From Anaerolineae bacterium (GTDB lineage: Bacteria; Chloroflexota; Anaerolineae; Anaerolineales; Villigracilaceae), in NCBI GenBank assembly GCA_021324435.1, contig JAJPIZ010000004.1:1-62928 (forward strand): a DNA stretch of 62,928 nucleotides, given 5' to 3'. The notes beneath the pieces were generated by a model. The model worked only from the letters and a program-made list of their open reading frames with translations, made no database searches and was not told the DNA's origin. Shown in pieces: positions 8,009 to 16,152 of this stretch. A program made the translations under genes and the position numbers. Numbering within the stretch: the first letter of the stretch is position 1; each line of letters opens with the position of its first letter.

Positions 8009-9136
8009 ATGAGCACACGACGAGTTACTTTTCAGCACACAATTGAATACGAGGTGGTTAACACCTCCAATCTATTCCAACCGCATAACTGGGCATTGCT
8101 CTCCGCGGGAAGGATCGAGGACTCACGCCGCTTTGTTGTGGTGGATGCCAACGTGGAGAAAATTTATTCCTCCGCGATACGGGATTATTTTGCATACCAC
8201 CATGTGGAGGCGAGGATCGTCGCGTTTCCCGGCGGCGAAGAGAATAAAACCATGGACCATTACCTGTCCATTTTGCGGGAGTTGGATTCGTTTCCGATTC
8301 ACCGTCGCGATGAACCGATCATCGCCATCGGCGGCGGCGTGCTAACCGATGTGGTTGGTTTTGTGGCGGGCAGTTATCGCCGAGGCCTGCCGTACATCAA
8401 GGTCCCGACGACATTGATGGGATACGTAGACGCTTCGATTGGTATCAAGACCGGCGTCAATTTCAACAGAAGCAAGAATCGGCTGGGCGCCTTTCATTCT
8501 CCGCAAAAAGTTTTGCTGGATAAATCCTTCCTGAAGACTCTATCAAGACGTCACCTCCTGAACGGCGTTTGTGAAATCATCAAGCTGGCCGTCATTAAAG
8601 ATGCGGGACTGTTCGATCTGCTTGAAACGCATGGAGCCCAATGCGTTGATTCGCATTTTCAGGATGAGGCAGGTGGCATCATCCTTGACCGCGCCATCGG
8701 CGGAATGCTGGAGGAACTAGAGCCGAATCTGTTTGAAGAAGATTTGGCGCGCAAAGTAGATTTTGGGCACACATTCAGTTACGGTCTGGAAACACGATAC
8801 GAAACGCATCTTTATCATGGCGAGGCAGTTCTGCTCGATATTCTCGTCTCGTCGCTGATCGCGCGCGGGCGAAATCTTTTATCGGATGAAGAGACGGAAC
8901 GCATCTTCCGCCTGACCGACGCGCTGGGGATCGAACTTAACGTCTCGGTCCTTGACCCGAGCCTGCTCTGGGCCTCGCTCACAGAGCGTACCTACCACCG
9001 CAACGGACTGCAACGCGTCCCCATGCCGCGCGGCATAGGCGGATGTGTCTTTTTAAACGATATAAAAGCCAACGAGATCGAACTCGCTGTAAAAAATTTA
9101 GAAGATTGGATTGCCATAAAATATGACCACGTTTGA
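8009..9136 (+). CDS. Sugar-phosphate cyclase of the dehydroquinate synthase superfamily (C7-cyclitol/EboD-like)
   Basis: This 375-residue NAD- and metal-dependent cyclase has PGGEENKT at 74-81, the NAD loop GGGVLTD at 108-114, and metal ligands Glu189 (CEIIK), His254 (DFGHTF) and His270 (YHGEAV). The loop after VPTTL reads VDASIGIKTGVNFNRSKNRLG, where true AroB usually has SSVGGKTGIN. This pattern matches the sedoheptulose-7-phosphate cyclases (2-epi-5-epi-valiolone or desmethyl-4-deoxygadusol type) and EboD-like proteins better than AroB. The ATG at 8009 was chosen over the longer upstream frame because that frame overlaps luxS. Its end overlaps the methyltransferase gene by 14 bases. Confidence 0.75.
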   Translation: MSTRRVTFQHTIEYEVVNTSNLFQPHNWALLSAGRIEDSRRFVVVDANVEKIYSSAIRDYFAYHHVEARIVAFPGGEENKTMDHYLSILRELDSFPIHRRDEPIIAIGGGVLTDVVGFVAGSYRRGLPYIKVPTTLMGYVDASIGIKTGVNFNRSKNRLGAFHSPQKVLLDKSFLKTLSRRHLLNGVCEIIKLAVIKDAGLFDLLETHGAQCVDSHFQDEAGGIILDRAIGGMLEELEPNLFEEDLARKVDFGHTFSYGLETRYETHLYHGEAVLLDILVSSLIARGRNLLSDEETERIFRLTDALGIELNVSVLDPSLLWASLTERTYHRNGLQRVPMPRGIGGCVFLNDIKANEIELAVKNLEDWIAIKYDHV

Positions 9137-9830
9137 AAATGCCGACAACAAAGAAATCGAAAAATTCGACAAGGTCTCTCAAATTTGGTGGGACCTCAAC
9201 GGTGAAATGGGCACGCTTCACGTCATCAACCCATTGCGGACCCATTTCATCATGGAGAAACTCACTGCCCCTAATCCCCGCATCCTCGACGTGGGCTGCG
9301 GAGGCGGAATCCTCTCCGAGGCGCTGGCCAAAGCCGGCGCGCAGGTGACAGGCCTGGACTTGTCCGATGCGTCTCTTCAAGTCGCCCGCCAGCACGCACA
9401 AAGTCAGGGTCTCAAAATTGATTATCGTTACGAGAGTGTGCAGGATCTCGCTGATAAAGAGACAGGCGCCTTCGACGCGATCACCTGCATGGAGATGCTG
9501 GAGCATGTACCAGAGCCGGCGAAGGTGGTAGCGGCTTGTGCCAAAGCATTGAAGCCGGGCGGACATGCCTTCTTTTCTACCATCAATCGCACGCCCAAGG
9601 CTTTCCTGTTCGCCATCATCGGCGGCGAGTACATTTTGCGCCTCCTGCCGCGCGGTACGCACACGTACTCAAAACTAATTCGTCCAATCGAACTGAAGAA
9701 ATGGAACCAAGACGCCAGATTGGACTTTGTTCGTATCGCCAGCCTGATATACAATCCGTTCACGCGCAAGTTTAAAGTCGCGCACAATGTGGAAGACGTA
9801 AACTACATGGCGCACTTCACCAAGAAATAA
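9123..9830 (+). CDS. UbiG-like O-methyltransferase
   Basis: This 235-residue class I SAM methyltransferase has DVGCGGGILSE at about 56-66, VTGLDLSDASL, ITCMEMLEHVPEP, LKPGGHAFFSTINR and the UbiG-specific tail GTHTYSKLIRPIEL...DVNYM. UbiG methylates hydroxyls of ubiquinone precursors, yet nothing else here points to ubiquinone, and a Wood-Ljungdahl Chloroflexota would be expected to use menaquinone. Because it lies between a cyclase gene and a prenyltransferase gene, it more likely methylates the cluster's own product. The start overlaps the cyclase gene. Confidence 0.8.
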   Translation: MTTFENADNKEIEKFDKVSQIWWDLNGEMGTLHVINPLRTHFIMEKLTAPNPRILDVGCGGGILSEALAKAGAQVTGLDLSDASLQVARQHAQSQGLKIDYRYESVQDLADKETGAFDAITCMEMLEHVPEPAKVVAACAKALKPGGHAFFSTINRTPKAFLFAIIGGEYILRLLPRGTHTYSKLIRPIELKKWNQDARLDFVRIASLIYNPFTRKFKVAHNVEDVNYMAHFTKK

Positions 9831-9864
9831 TTGTTATCTCACTGATGGTCATCCGGAGTTTTAT

Positions 9865-10761
9865 ATGAAACGTTTCTTTGCGCTTTCGAGAACTACACAC
9901 GGAGTTTTGGATCTCGCCATGCCCGGCTTTGTTGCTTTGTTGTGGCTGGGCGCTTTTCCGCAATGGCAGACCATTCTTCTTTCCATATTTACTGCCTTTG
10001 CCGCTTATACGGCCATCTATGCCCTCAACGACCTTGTCGGCATCGTTGTGGATAAAGAAAAATTCGTGGGCGGAATCAACGCCGGGTATTCGGTCGAGGC
10101 GTCCAACATGCGCTACCCACTGGCGCAAAATATCCTCCCTTATCGTAGCGGCTGGCTATGGTTCGTGATTTGGTTCGTGCTGGCGCTCATCGGCTCTTAC
10201 ATTCTTAACCCCGTCATTGTTTTCATACTGGCGTCAGCTACGGCGCTCGAAGTAATCTATTGCCTCTTGCTCAAGGTTACCTATCTCCGCACTTTGGTCA
10301 GCGGGTTGGTCAAATCGAGCGGACCCATTGCGGCGATCTTCGTCGTGGACGCCAGCCCCGATCTCGTGAAAGTCCTGCTTGTCCTCGCCTGGATTTTTGT
10401 GTGGGAGATCGGCGGGCAAAACATACCTGCGGATTGGAACGATACCGTGGAGGACAAACGCGTCAACGCCAAGACGATTCCACTGCAACTCGGCACACAG
10501 ACAGCCGGCGTCATCGTTCTTCTCTCGCTCGCGTTGACAGTGAGCATCAGCCTGCTTCTGCCGCGAATTTCGCCTCTCAATCTGGGCTGGCTTTACCTTA
10601 TCGCAAGCGCCGCGGTTGGCATCTTCTTATTGTTGAAACCGGGCTATGAACTTTTTAGAAGGCAAGAGGAGGGGCGCATGGCGGCGAGGCTGTTTGATAG
10701 CGCCAGTTATTATCCGTTGGCACAGTTGGTGATCATTTCTATTTTCGTGCTGGTCAAGTAA
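9865..10761 (+). CDS. UbiA-family prenyltransferase
   Basis: This is a 298-residue membrane protein with about eight or nine hydrophobic helices. The first Asp motif is NDLVGIVVDKEK (Asn55, Asp56, Asp63), with Gly replacing one of the usual Asp residues; the second is DWNDTVEDKRVNAKT. UbiA enzymes join a polyprenyl diphosphate to an aromatic or cyclic acceptor in the membrane. It ends the 6146-10761 cluster, 34 bases after the methyltransferase gene, and corresponds in position to EboC. The acceptor is unknown. Confidence 0.8.
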   Translation: MKRFFALSRTTHGVLDLAMPGFVALLWLGAFPQWQTILLSIFTAFAAYTAIYALNDLVGIVVDKEKFVGGINAGYSVEASNMRYPLAQNILPYRSGWLWFVIWFVLALIGSYILNPVIVFILASATALEVIYCLLLKVTYLRTLVSGLVKSSGPIAAIFVVDASPDLVKVLLVLAWIFVWEIGGQNIPADWNDTVEDKRVNAKTIPLQLGTQTAGVIVLLSLALTVSISLLLPRISPLNLGWLYLIASAAVGIFLLLKPGYELFRRQEEGRMAARLFDSASYYPLAQLVIISIFVLVK

Positions 10762-10847
10762 AAGCCCCTATATCAGTTGCTGGAGGGGGGTGGGCCAACC
10801 TAAATGGGGCTATGGTATACTTACGATTAAGTTTTTCCTTAACCGCT

Positions 10848-11822
10848 ATGCACAAAGTCGAATCGCTTCAGGCTTTTGACCAAATAAAACTGCTCGCTGA
10901 CTCGCGCCGCATGGCGATTCTGCGAATCCTAATGGCCTCGCCTGCCACGCTTACGCATCTGGCGCGGACTCTGGGACGGTCTCCGGCATGGATTCGGCAC
11001 CACATCAAAGCGCTTGAGTCCGCCAAACTCATCGAGATGGCTGAAGTCCGCACCACAGGGACGGTAACGGAAAAATATTACCGTGCCAAGTCCGGCGCGT
11101 TCCTGCTCCAACAGATGATTTTGCCGAAAACCAAAAAGCCTGCGCTGATCTTTTCCGGCAGCCATGATCTGGCGCTGGAATTTGCCGCAGAACATCTCTC
11201 GAAACATTTCCATTTGCTGAGTCTGCCCGTCGGTTCATTGGACGGACTTGTAAATCTTCGTCAAGGGTTATGTCAAATGTCCGGCTCGCATTTGCTGGAT
11301 GAAAATGGTGAATACAACACGTCTTATGTTCGTCATCTTTTCCCCGATCGCGACATGGAAATCATCACTCTGGCAAATCGCACGCAGGGACTTATGCTTG
11401 CGGAGAGTAACCCCAAGCGTGTTAAGAAGATCGCCGACCTGACAAATCGAAATGTGCTCTTTGTGAATCGCAACGCAGGCTCAGGCACGCGCTTGTGGTT
11501 TGATTCCGAATTGCATAAGTTGAAAATCCCGGCTGAAAAGATCAAAGGCTATGACCGCGTCGTGGCGACTCATACCGAGGCCGCGTCTTTGATCAAGAAC
11601 AACAAAGCAGACGCGGCTATCGGTTTGCAAGCCGCCGCCCATCAACATGGACTCGACTTCATCCCGCTCTTTGAAGAACGCTATGATTTGGTTCTGCCGC
11701 GTGAGCAGGAAAAATCCATTTCGCCATTTTTGGATTACATCCAAACCGCGGACTTCCGCCACGCGCTCGGCGCTTTGACTGGTTACAACACCGCACACAG
11801 CGGTGAACAAATTCCACTCTAA
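10848..11822 (+). CDS. wHTH regulator fused to a molybdate/tungstate-binding-like domain
   Basis: The 324-residue protein has an ArsR-like winged helix at residues 1-80 (LADSRRMAILRILM, LARTLGRSPAWIRHHIKALE) and a periplasmic-binding-protein-like domain from about 105 to the end (VNRNAGSGTRLWFD, VVATHTEAASLIKNNKADAA). The second domain is the type found in one-component oxyanion sensors. ATG 10848 is preferred to 10812 because the latter lies over a TATACT hexamer (10816-10821) that may be a -10 box. Its last 20 bases overlap the tupA gene, so it probably controls tungstate uptake. Confidence 0.75.
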   Translation: MHKVESLQAFDQIKLLADSRRMAILRILMASPATLTHLARTLGRSPAWIRHHIKALESAKLIEMAEVRTTGTVTEKYYRAKSGAFLLQQMILPKTKKPALIFSGSHDLALEFAAEHLSKHFHLLSLPVGSLDGLVNLRQGLCQMSGSHLLDENGEYNTSYVRHLFPDRDMEIITLANRTQGLMLAESNPKRVKKIADLTNRNVLFVNRNAGSGTRLWFDSELHKLKIPAEKIKGYDRVVATHTEAASLIKNNKADAAIGLQAAAHQHGLDFIPLFEERYDLVLPREQEKSISPFLDYIQTADFRHALGALTGYNTAHSGEQIPL

Positions 11823-12732
11823 AGGGAAAGAAATAATAAAGAAGATACTGCTCGCATTGTTTTTTGTTTTCTGCTTGACTGTAACAGCGTGCGCTCCTTC
11901 CGCCCCGACGGCGGCTCCTGCAACCGAAGCGCCCACTCCAGGCCCGGCGCCCGTCAATCCCAATCTGATTCTGGCGACAACCACTTCAACGCAAGACTCG
12001 GGTCTGCTCGATGTGTTGATTCCGCTTTTTGAACAGGAGACAGGCTACCGGGTCCAGACAGTAGCGGTGGGGACCGGGCAGGCGCTTCAAATGGGGCAGG
12101 ATGGCAATGCAGACGTTCTCTTGGTCCACGCGCCTTCATCTGAAAAGACTTACATGGATGGCGGCTTTGGCAAGGATCGCGCCCTTGTCATGCACAATGA
12201 TTTCATCATCGTTGGGCCTGCGGACGACCCTGCTGGAATTAAAGGGTTGAGTCCAATAGATGCATTCAAGGCAATCTATGCGTCGGGCGCGGCGTTTGTC
12301 TCACGCGGCGATGACTCGGGCACCAACAAAAAGGAACTTGATTTATGGAAGAAGACCGCGCTTGATCCAAAAACGGAGAAGCCTGCGTGGTACATTGAAA
12401 CGGGGCAGGGTATGGGCGCGACGTTGATTATGGCCTCCGAGAAAAACGCATACACGCTGACGGATCGCGCCACATATCTGGCCAACAAGGTCAACCTGCA
12501 ATTGGAGATTTTGGTTGAGAAAGACAATTCGCTTTTGAATGTGTATCACGTGATCACGGTCAATCCCGATAAATGGCCGAAGGTGAATTATGAAGGCGCG
12601 CTGGCTTTCTATAATTTCCTCATCGCACCCGACGCTCAAAAGGTGATCGGCGAGTTTGGCATGGACAAGTATGGCCAGCAATTGTTCGTCCCGGATGCGG
12701 ACAAGACCGATGCCGATCTTGGGTTGAAATAA
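11803..12732 (+). CDS. tupA: Tungstate-binding lipoprotein of an ABC importer
   Basis: This 309-residue protein starts at a GTG inside the regulator gene. It has a basic and hydrophobic signal, lipobox Cys30 (TVTAC), a Pro/Ala/Thr linker, and the TupA ligand motif ATTTSTQDSGLLD at 58-70. Later landmarks are FVSRGDDSGTNKKE and GQGMGATLIMASE. TupA binds tungstate with very high affinity and feeds the TupBC permease and ATPase. No tupB or tupC follows; a terminator lies 30 bases downstream, so the transport partners must be elsewhere or absent. Tungsten enzymes fit a Wood-Ljungdahl organism. Confidence 0.85.
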   Translation: MNKFHSKGKEIIKKILLALFFVFCLTVTACAPSAPTAAPATEAPTPGPAPVNPNLILATTTSTQDSGLLDVLIPLFEQETGYRVQTVAVGTGQALQMGQDGNADVLLVHAPSSEKTYMDGGFGKDRALVMHNDFIIVGPADDPAGIKGLSPIDAFKAIYASGAAFVSRGDDSGTNKKELDLWKKTALDPKTEKPAWYIETGQGMGATLIMASEKNAYTLTDRATYLANKVNLQLEILVEKDNSLLNVYHVITVNPDKWPKVNYEGALAFYNFLIAPDAQKVIGEFGMDKYGQQLFVPDADKTDADLGLK

Positions 12733-12762
12733 GATTTTGCTTTTTCAGATTTGTCCACGACA

Positions 12763-12805
12763 AAGACGCCCTCCCGGCTATCCGTGGAGGGCGTCTTCCT
12801 GTTTT
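12763..12805. terminator. Bidirectional terminator between tupA and the flavoprotein gene
   Basis: AAGACGCCCTCC (12763-12774) pairs perfectly with GGAGGGCGTCTT (12786-12797), with short T-rich sequence on both sides. It separates two convergent genes. Confidence 0.85.
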
Positions 12806-12819
12806 GAATTGGTCCCCAG

Positions 12820-13725
12820 TTAAAGCATCGGCAATAAATATTCGTACGCGCTCAGCGCGGCTTTGGCTCCTTCACCCACCGAGATCAAAACCTGCTCGGC
12901 GTAACTGTTGGTTACGTCGCCCGCCGCGAAGATGCCAGGCACATTGGTGCGATTGGCACCGTCTACCACGATGCGACCGCGCTCATCGAGTTTCACCAAT
13001 TCTTTGACCATGTCGGAATTCGGCGCGAGCGCCTTTTCGACGAACATGCCGTCTGCTTGGTATTCGATGATCTTTCCTGTTGAATCTTTTAACTTCAACA
13101 CATGAGCATATTCATCGCCTTTGACCTCAATGACCTCACAGCCCTGAAGGACGGTCACGTTCTTGGACGCTTTGATCTTTTTGGTCATGGGTGTTTCGAT
13201 CATCTTGTCCGCGGAGCAGACGAGATAGACTTGTTTTGCCACTGTCGAAAGTTCCGCCGCGGAGCGCTGAGCCAGTTCCGCGTCACCGATTACGATGACG
13301 GTTTTCTCGATGAACAGTGGGGCGTAACTCAGCGCGGAGTAACATAAGCCCTTCATCGTGAATTCTTTTTCGCCCGGCACGCCCATGCGCACCTGACGCG
13401 CGCCGCTGGCGACGATAACGGCTTTGGCTTCCAATTCCGCGCCGCCTGTGGTTGTGACCGCGAAGCCGCCGTTCTTCTTGCTGACTTTCTCTACATTCTC
13501 GATGTGCCGAGCGAAATCAAGATATTCCAACTCGCTTCTGAATTTGTTGACTACTTCCAGCCCGCGAATCACTTGATATTCCTGTACCCATGGGAGAGCG
13601 AGGCGGAAGTTGGTCTTGCCTCCCAGGTCTTTGCTCAGGAGCAGAACATTCAAGCGTTTGCGAATGGCATATGTGGTGGCTGTCAGACCGGCCGGCCCAC
13701 CTCCAATGATGATTAGGTCGTACAT
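12820..13725 (-). CDS. Thioredoxin-reductase-like flavoprotein lacking the redox CxxC
   Basis: This 301-residue protein has an FAD GGGPAG motif at 8-13, an NAD(P) site near VIVIGDAELA (about 143-152) and a C-terminal FAAGDVTNSYAEQ. Where thioredoxin reductases have CATC, this protein has SALS (residues 130-133). It therefore cannot reduce thioredoxin by the usual dithiol route and may instead pass electrons between NAD(P)H and a protein partner. The start is placed at MYDLIII because AGGAG stands 7 bases upstream; the longer frame has none. It is the last gene of the carbonyl-branch transcript, 28 bases after the malic enzyme gene. Confidence 0.75.
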   Translation of the reverse strand: MYDLIIIGGGPAGLTATTYAIRKRLNVLLLSKDLGGKTNFRLALPWVQEYQVIRGLEVVNKFRSELEYLDFARHIENVEKVSKKNGGFAVTTTGGAELEAKAVIVASGARQVRMGVPGEKEFTMKGLCYSALSYAPLFIEKTVIVIGDAELAQRSAAELSTVAKQVYLVCSADKMIETPMTKKIKASKNVTVLQGCEVIEVKGDEYAHVLKLKDSTGKIIEYQADGMFVEKALAPNSDMVKELVKLDERGRIVVDGANRTNVPGIFAAGDVTNSYAEQVLISVGEGAKAALSAYEYLLPML

Positions 13726-13753
13726 GTGATTCTCCTTTCTGCCGATGTCGTTC

Positions 13754-15139
13754 TCAATAGGCAGACTTGATCGTTTCCAAATCCACGTCGTGCTCATCTT
13801 TGTCCAGCGGGGGCGCGGCGATGAAGTTCTTTTCCATCATCATCTTGGTCAGGCCGCGTGAGCGTTTGATGATGTTCGACGCGTTCTCAAATTCCGCTTC
13901 GTAGGTGGTGGGATGACGGGCCAGGCCCTGTTCAACCGCTTTCATGGCGACTGCCGCGGCCTCGCGCGGGAACACTTCCCAATCGTCCATGTCGGGCAGG
14001 ATGTGATCCGCGTCGAGCCGTTTGCCGACGTGATCTGCCAATGCCTGCGCGGCGGCGAAGCACATTTCGTCTGTGATCGTTCTCGCGCGGACGTCGAGCG
14101 TGCCGCGGAAAATTCCAGGGAAGCCCAGCGAATTGTTGACCTGATTCGGGAAATCCGAACGGCCGGTCGCCACCACCGCCGCGCCCGCTTCCTTCGCCTC
14201 CCACGGCCAAATCTCCGGCACAGGGTTGGCGCAGGCAAAGACGATGGCGTCCTTTGCCATGCTCTTGATCCACTCCGGCAGGATCACGCCGGGACCCGAT
14301 TTGGACAGCGCAATTACCACATCCGCGCCTTTGATCGCGTCGGGAATATCGCCTTCGCGCCCCTCAGCATTGGTGATGTTGCACAGTTTCCATTTATCTT
14401 TGTATTCAGCCTTGCGCAGTTCGAGGTCTTTGCGATGTTTGCCGAGGATGCCTTTGGTGTCCACCATGAAGCACCTGGATGGATCCGCGCCCCAGCCGAA
14501 AATGAGGCGTGAGCAGGCAACGTTTGCCGCGCCGGATCCAATGAAGGCGATCTTCACCTCGCTCATCTTCTTGCCGACGACTTTCAAGGCGTTGATCAAT
14601 CCCGCCAATGTGACGGTGGCTGTGCCCTGCTGGTCGTCGTGCCAGACCGGGATGTCGGCTTTCTCTCGCAGAGTATCCAAAATGTAGAAGCATTTCGGTT
14701 GGGAGATGTCTTCAAGATTCACACCACCGACTCCGGGCTGGAGCATCAGCACTGTATTGATGATCGCGTCGGGGTCTTTGGTATCGAGCATGATCGGGAA
14801 TCCATCCACACCGCCCAGATATTTGTAGAGCAGAGCCTTGCCTTCCATCACGGGCAGACCCGCTTTGGGTCCGATGTCGCCCAGACCCAGCACGCGCGTC
14901 CCGTCGCTGACGACGATGACCGTGTTCCATTTGTTGGTGTAGTCGTACACCAAATCTGGATTCGCTTGAATCGCTTTGCATGGCGCGGCGACCCCCGGCG
15001 TGTACCAGATGGCGAAATCTTTGAAGCTGTGCACAGCGCACTTCAATGTGGTTTCGATCTTGCCTCGATAGAATGGATGGAGTTTCATCGCATCTGCCGA
15101 GGGTTTCTTGGCTTTGGCTAGCAGTTCGTCAACGTTCAT
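13754..15139 (-). CDS. maeB: NAD(P)-dependent malic enzyme
   Basis: The 461-residue enzyme decarboxylates malate to pyruvate. Visible motifs are [15 protein letters not shown] near the N-terminus, [39 protein letters not shown] (about 170), the nucleotide site [15 protein letters not shown] and [11 protein letters not shown]. It has no phosphotransacetylase-like C-terminal domain, unlike the long MaeB form. An AAGGA lies before the ATG. It sits in the same orientation as the acetyl-CoA pathway genes, suggesting a link between pyruvate, malate and reductant supply. Confidence 0.88.
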   Translation of the reverse strand: MNVDELLAKAKKPSADAMKLHPFYRGKIETTLKCAVHSFKDFAIWYTPGVAAPCKAIQANPDLVYDYTNKWNTVIVVSDGTRVLGLGDIGPKAGLPVMEGKALLYKYLGGVDGFPIMLDTKDPDAIINTVLMLQPGVGGVNLEDISQPKCFYILDTLREKADIPVWHDDQQGTATVTLAGLINALKVVGKKMSEVKIAFIGSGAANVACSRLIFGWGADPSRCFMVDTKGILGKHRKDLELRKAEYKDKWKLCNITNAEGREGDIPDAIKGADVVIALSKSGPGVILPEWIKSMAKDAIVFACANPVPEIWPWEAKEAGAAVVATGRSDFPNQVNNSLGFPGIFRGTLDVRARTITDEMCFAAAQALADHVGKRLDADHILPDMDDWEVFPREAAAVAMKAVEQGLARHPTTYEAEFENASNIIKRSRGLTKMMMEKNFIAAPPLDKDEHDVDLETIKSAY

Positions 15140-15167
15140 AGTGTCCTTCCTCTCCGAAGGGTTGTTT

Positions 15168-15226
15168 CTTGTGTCACTCTGAGGCGCGTTGTTCGGAAAT
15201 TCTTCGCGTCAGAATGACAATCTAAA
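15168..15226. repeat. TGTCACTCTGAGG-type palindromic repeat
   Basis: This has TGTGTCACTCTGAGGCGCG on the left and GCGTCAGAATGACA on the right, separated by a short loop, forming an imperfect hairpin between malic enzyme and the HdrC-like gene. The same family lies in frame inside lysA (53028-53110) and at the right window edge. Confidence 0.65.
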
Positions 15227-15227
15227 G

Positions 15228-15503
15228 TCAAGCGGTTCTGCGTTTGGATTCGGCGCGCAGAGCCAGTATCACGGCGTGCAGGTTGAGTCCGCGTTTGCAG
15301 GCGCCGCGCGAAGCCTCCAAAACGGAATCAGACCATAAGGTCCGCGTGTGAAGCGCTTCTTCATCATCGTGCAACACAAGTTGTATCAGACTGCTCAACG
15401 GAATGTCCATTTCGTTTTGAATCACAAAGTCACAATCGAGGCAGGCCTGACAGAGGGAAACATCCTGACCGGTTAGATTCTTGACGACGCGGCGCAAAGA
15501 CAT
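15228..15503 (-). CDS. HdrC-like protein with one 4Fe-4S site
   Basis: This 91-residue protein has CQACLDC (Cys18, Cys21, Cys24) and a later Cys69 in GACKRGLNLHAVILALR. The arrangement resembles HdrC, where the first three Cys plus the last Cys of the second motif bind one cluster. Here exactly those four remain and the other cluster's Cys are gone (SDSVLEASRGAC). A single-cluster electron carrier is the simplest reading. Its stop is close to the malic enzyme gene, and it follows the GNAT gene by 2 bases. The partner is unknown; metVF is two genes upstream. Confidence 0.55.
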   Translation of the reverse strand: MSLRRVVKNLTGQDVSLCQACLDCDFVIQNEMDIPLSSLIQLVLHDDEEALHTRTLWSDSVLEASRGACKRGLNLHAVILALRAESKRRTA

Positions 15504-15505
15504 AA

Positions 15506-16072
15506 TTAGAATTCGTCTGTCTTCAAACGCAAAGGCATCGTCATCAAGACGACATCGCGCGAGTCGCCATCGGGAAACATAAAATAGTCATCAAGCGTGG
15601 CCTTTATTTTGAAGCCGAGAGTTTCAAAAGCTTTGACCACTTTTGTTTCGTCGGCGACGATTTCGACCATGAGCAGGCCAAGCCCTTGCTTGCGCGCCAG
15701 GTCAATCAAAGTGCGGAGCATCTTCATGCCAAGGCCGCGCTTACGATAATCTTTGGCGAGGAACAAACGCACCTCTCCGATGTGGCGCTTTGGCCCCTCA
15801 CAGAAATGCAGGGTAGCACTTCCAACCACGCGATCTTTTGCGAGCGCGAGGATGGGCAGGACCTTGCTGTAGTCGAGATGTTCGCACCATTCATGGATGA
15901 GGGATGGGTCTTTAACGTAATGACGGAAATAGCGCAGATCGTCTTCGCTGACTGCTGAATAGAATTCCATCAGGCGCGCTTCATCGTCAGCGACCATCGG
16001 ACGCAGAAGCACATAGGTTCCATCTTTCAAGGTGGCCATTTCGCGGAAATTTTTGATTTGTTCAGGAAGCAT
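15506..16072 (-). CDS. GNAT-family N-acetyltransferase
   Basis: The 188-residue protein has the GNAT fold landmarks. VRLFLAKDYRKRGLGMKMLR carries the acetyl-CoA loop (R/Q-X-X-G-X-G/A) at about 105-124. LLMVEIVADETKVVKAFETL follows it, and GFKIKATLDDYFMF is near the end. Similar GNAT proteins act as lysine acetyltransferases on metabolic enzymes, but the substrate cannot be deduced here. It lies between metVF and the HdrC-like gene in the same orientation. Confidence 0.8.
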   Translation of the reverse strand: MLPEQIKNFREMATLKDGTYVLLRPMVADDEARLMEFYSAVSEDDLRYFRHYVKDPSLIHEWCEHLDYSKVLPILALAKDRVVGSATLHFCEGPKRHIGEVRLFLAKDYRKRGLGMKMLRTLIDLARKQGLGLLMVEIVADETKVVKAFETLGFKIKATLDDYFMFPDGDSRDVVLMTMPLRLKTDEF

Positions 16073-16152
16073 GGACCCTCCCAGTTTTGTGTATCAAGTT
16101 TCAAGTGTCAAGCGTTGGTTTCCTTTGGCAGATCAGGATACGCAATAACGAC

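Noticed and set aside
8009-9136. Plain aroB (3-dehydroquinate synthase)
   Set aside because: The VDASIGIKTGVNF loop and RLGAFHSP segment differ from AroB, and no other shikimate gene is nearby. AroB activity is not excluded.
6146-10761. Canonical Ebo operon
   Set aside because: eboA, eboB and eboF are missing, the isomerase does not start like EboE, and luxS and ubiG are extra.
12820-13725. True thioredoxin reductase
   Set aside because: The redox CxxC is replaced by SALS.
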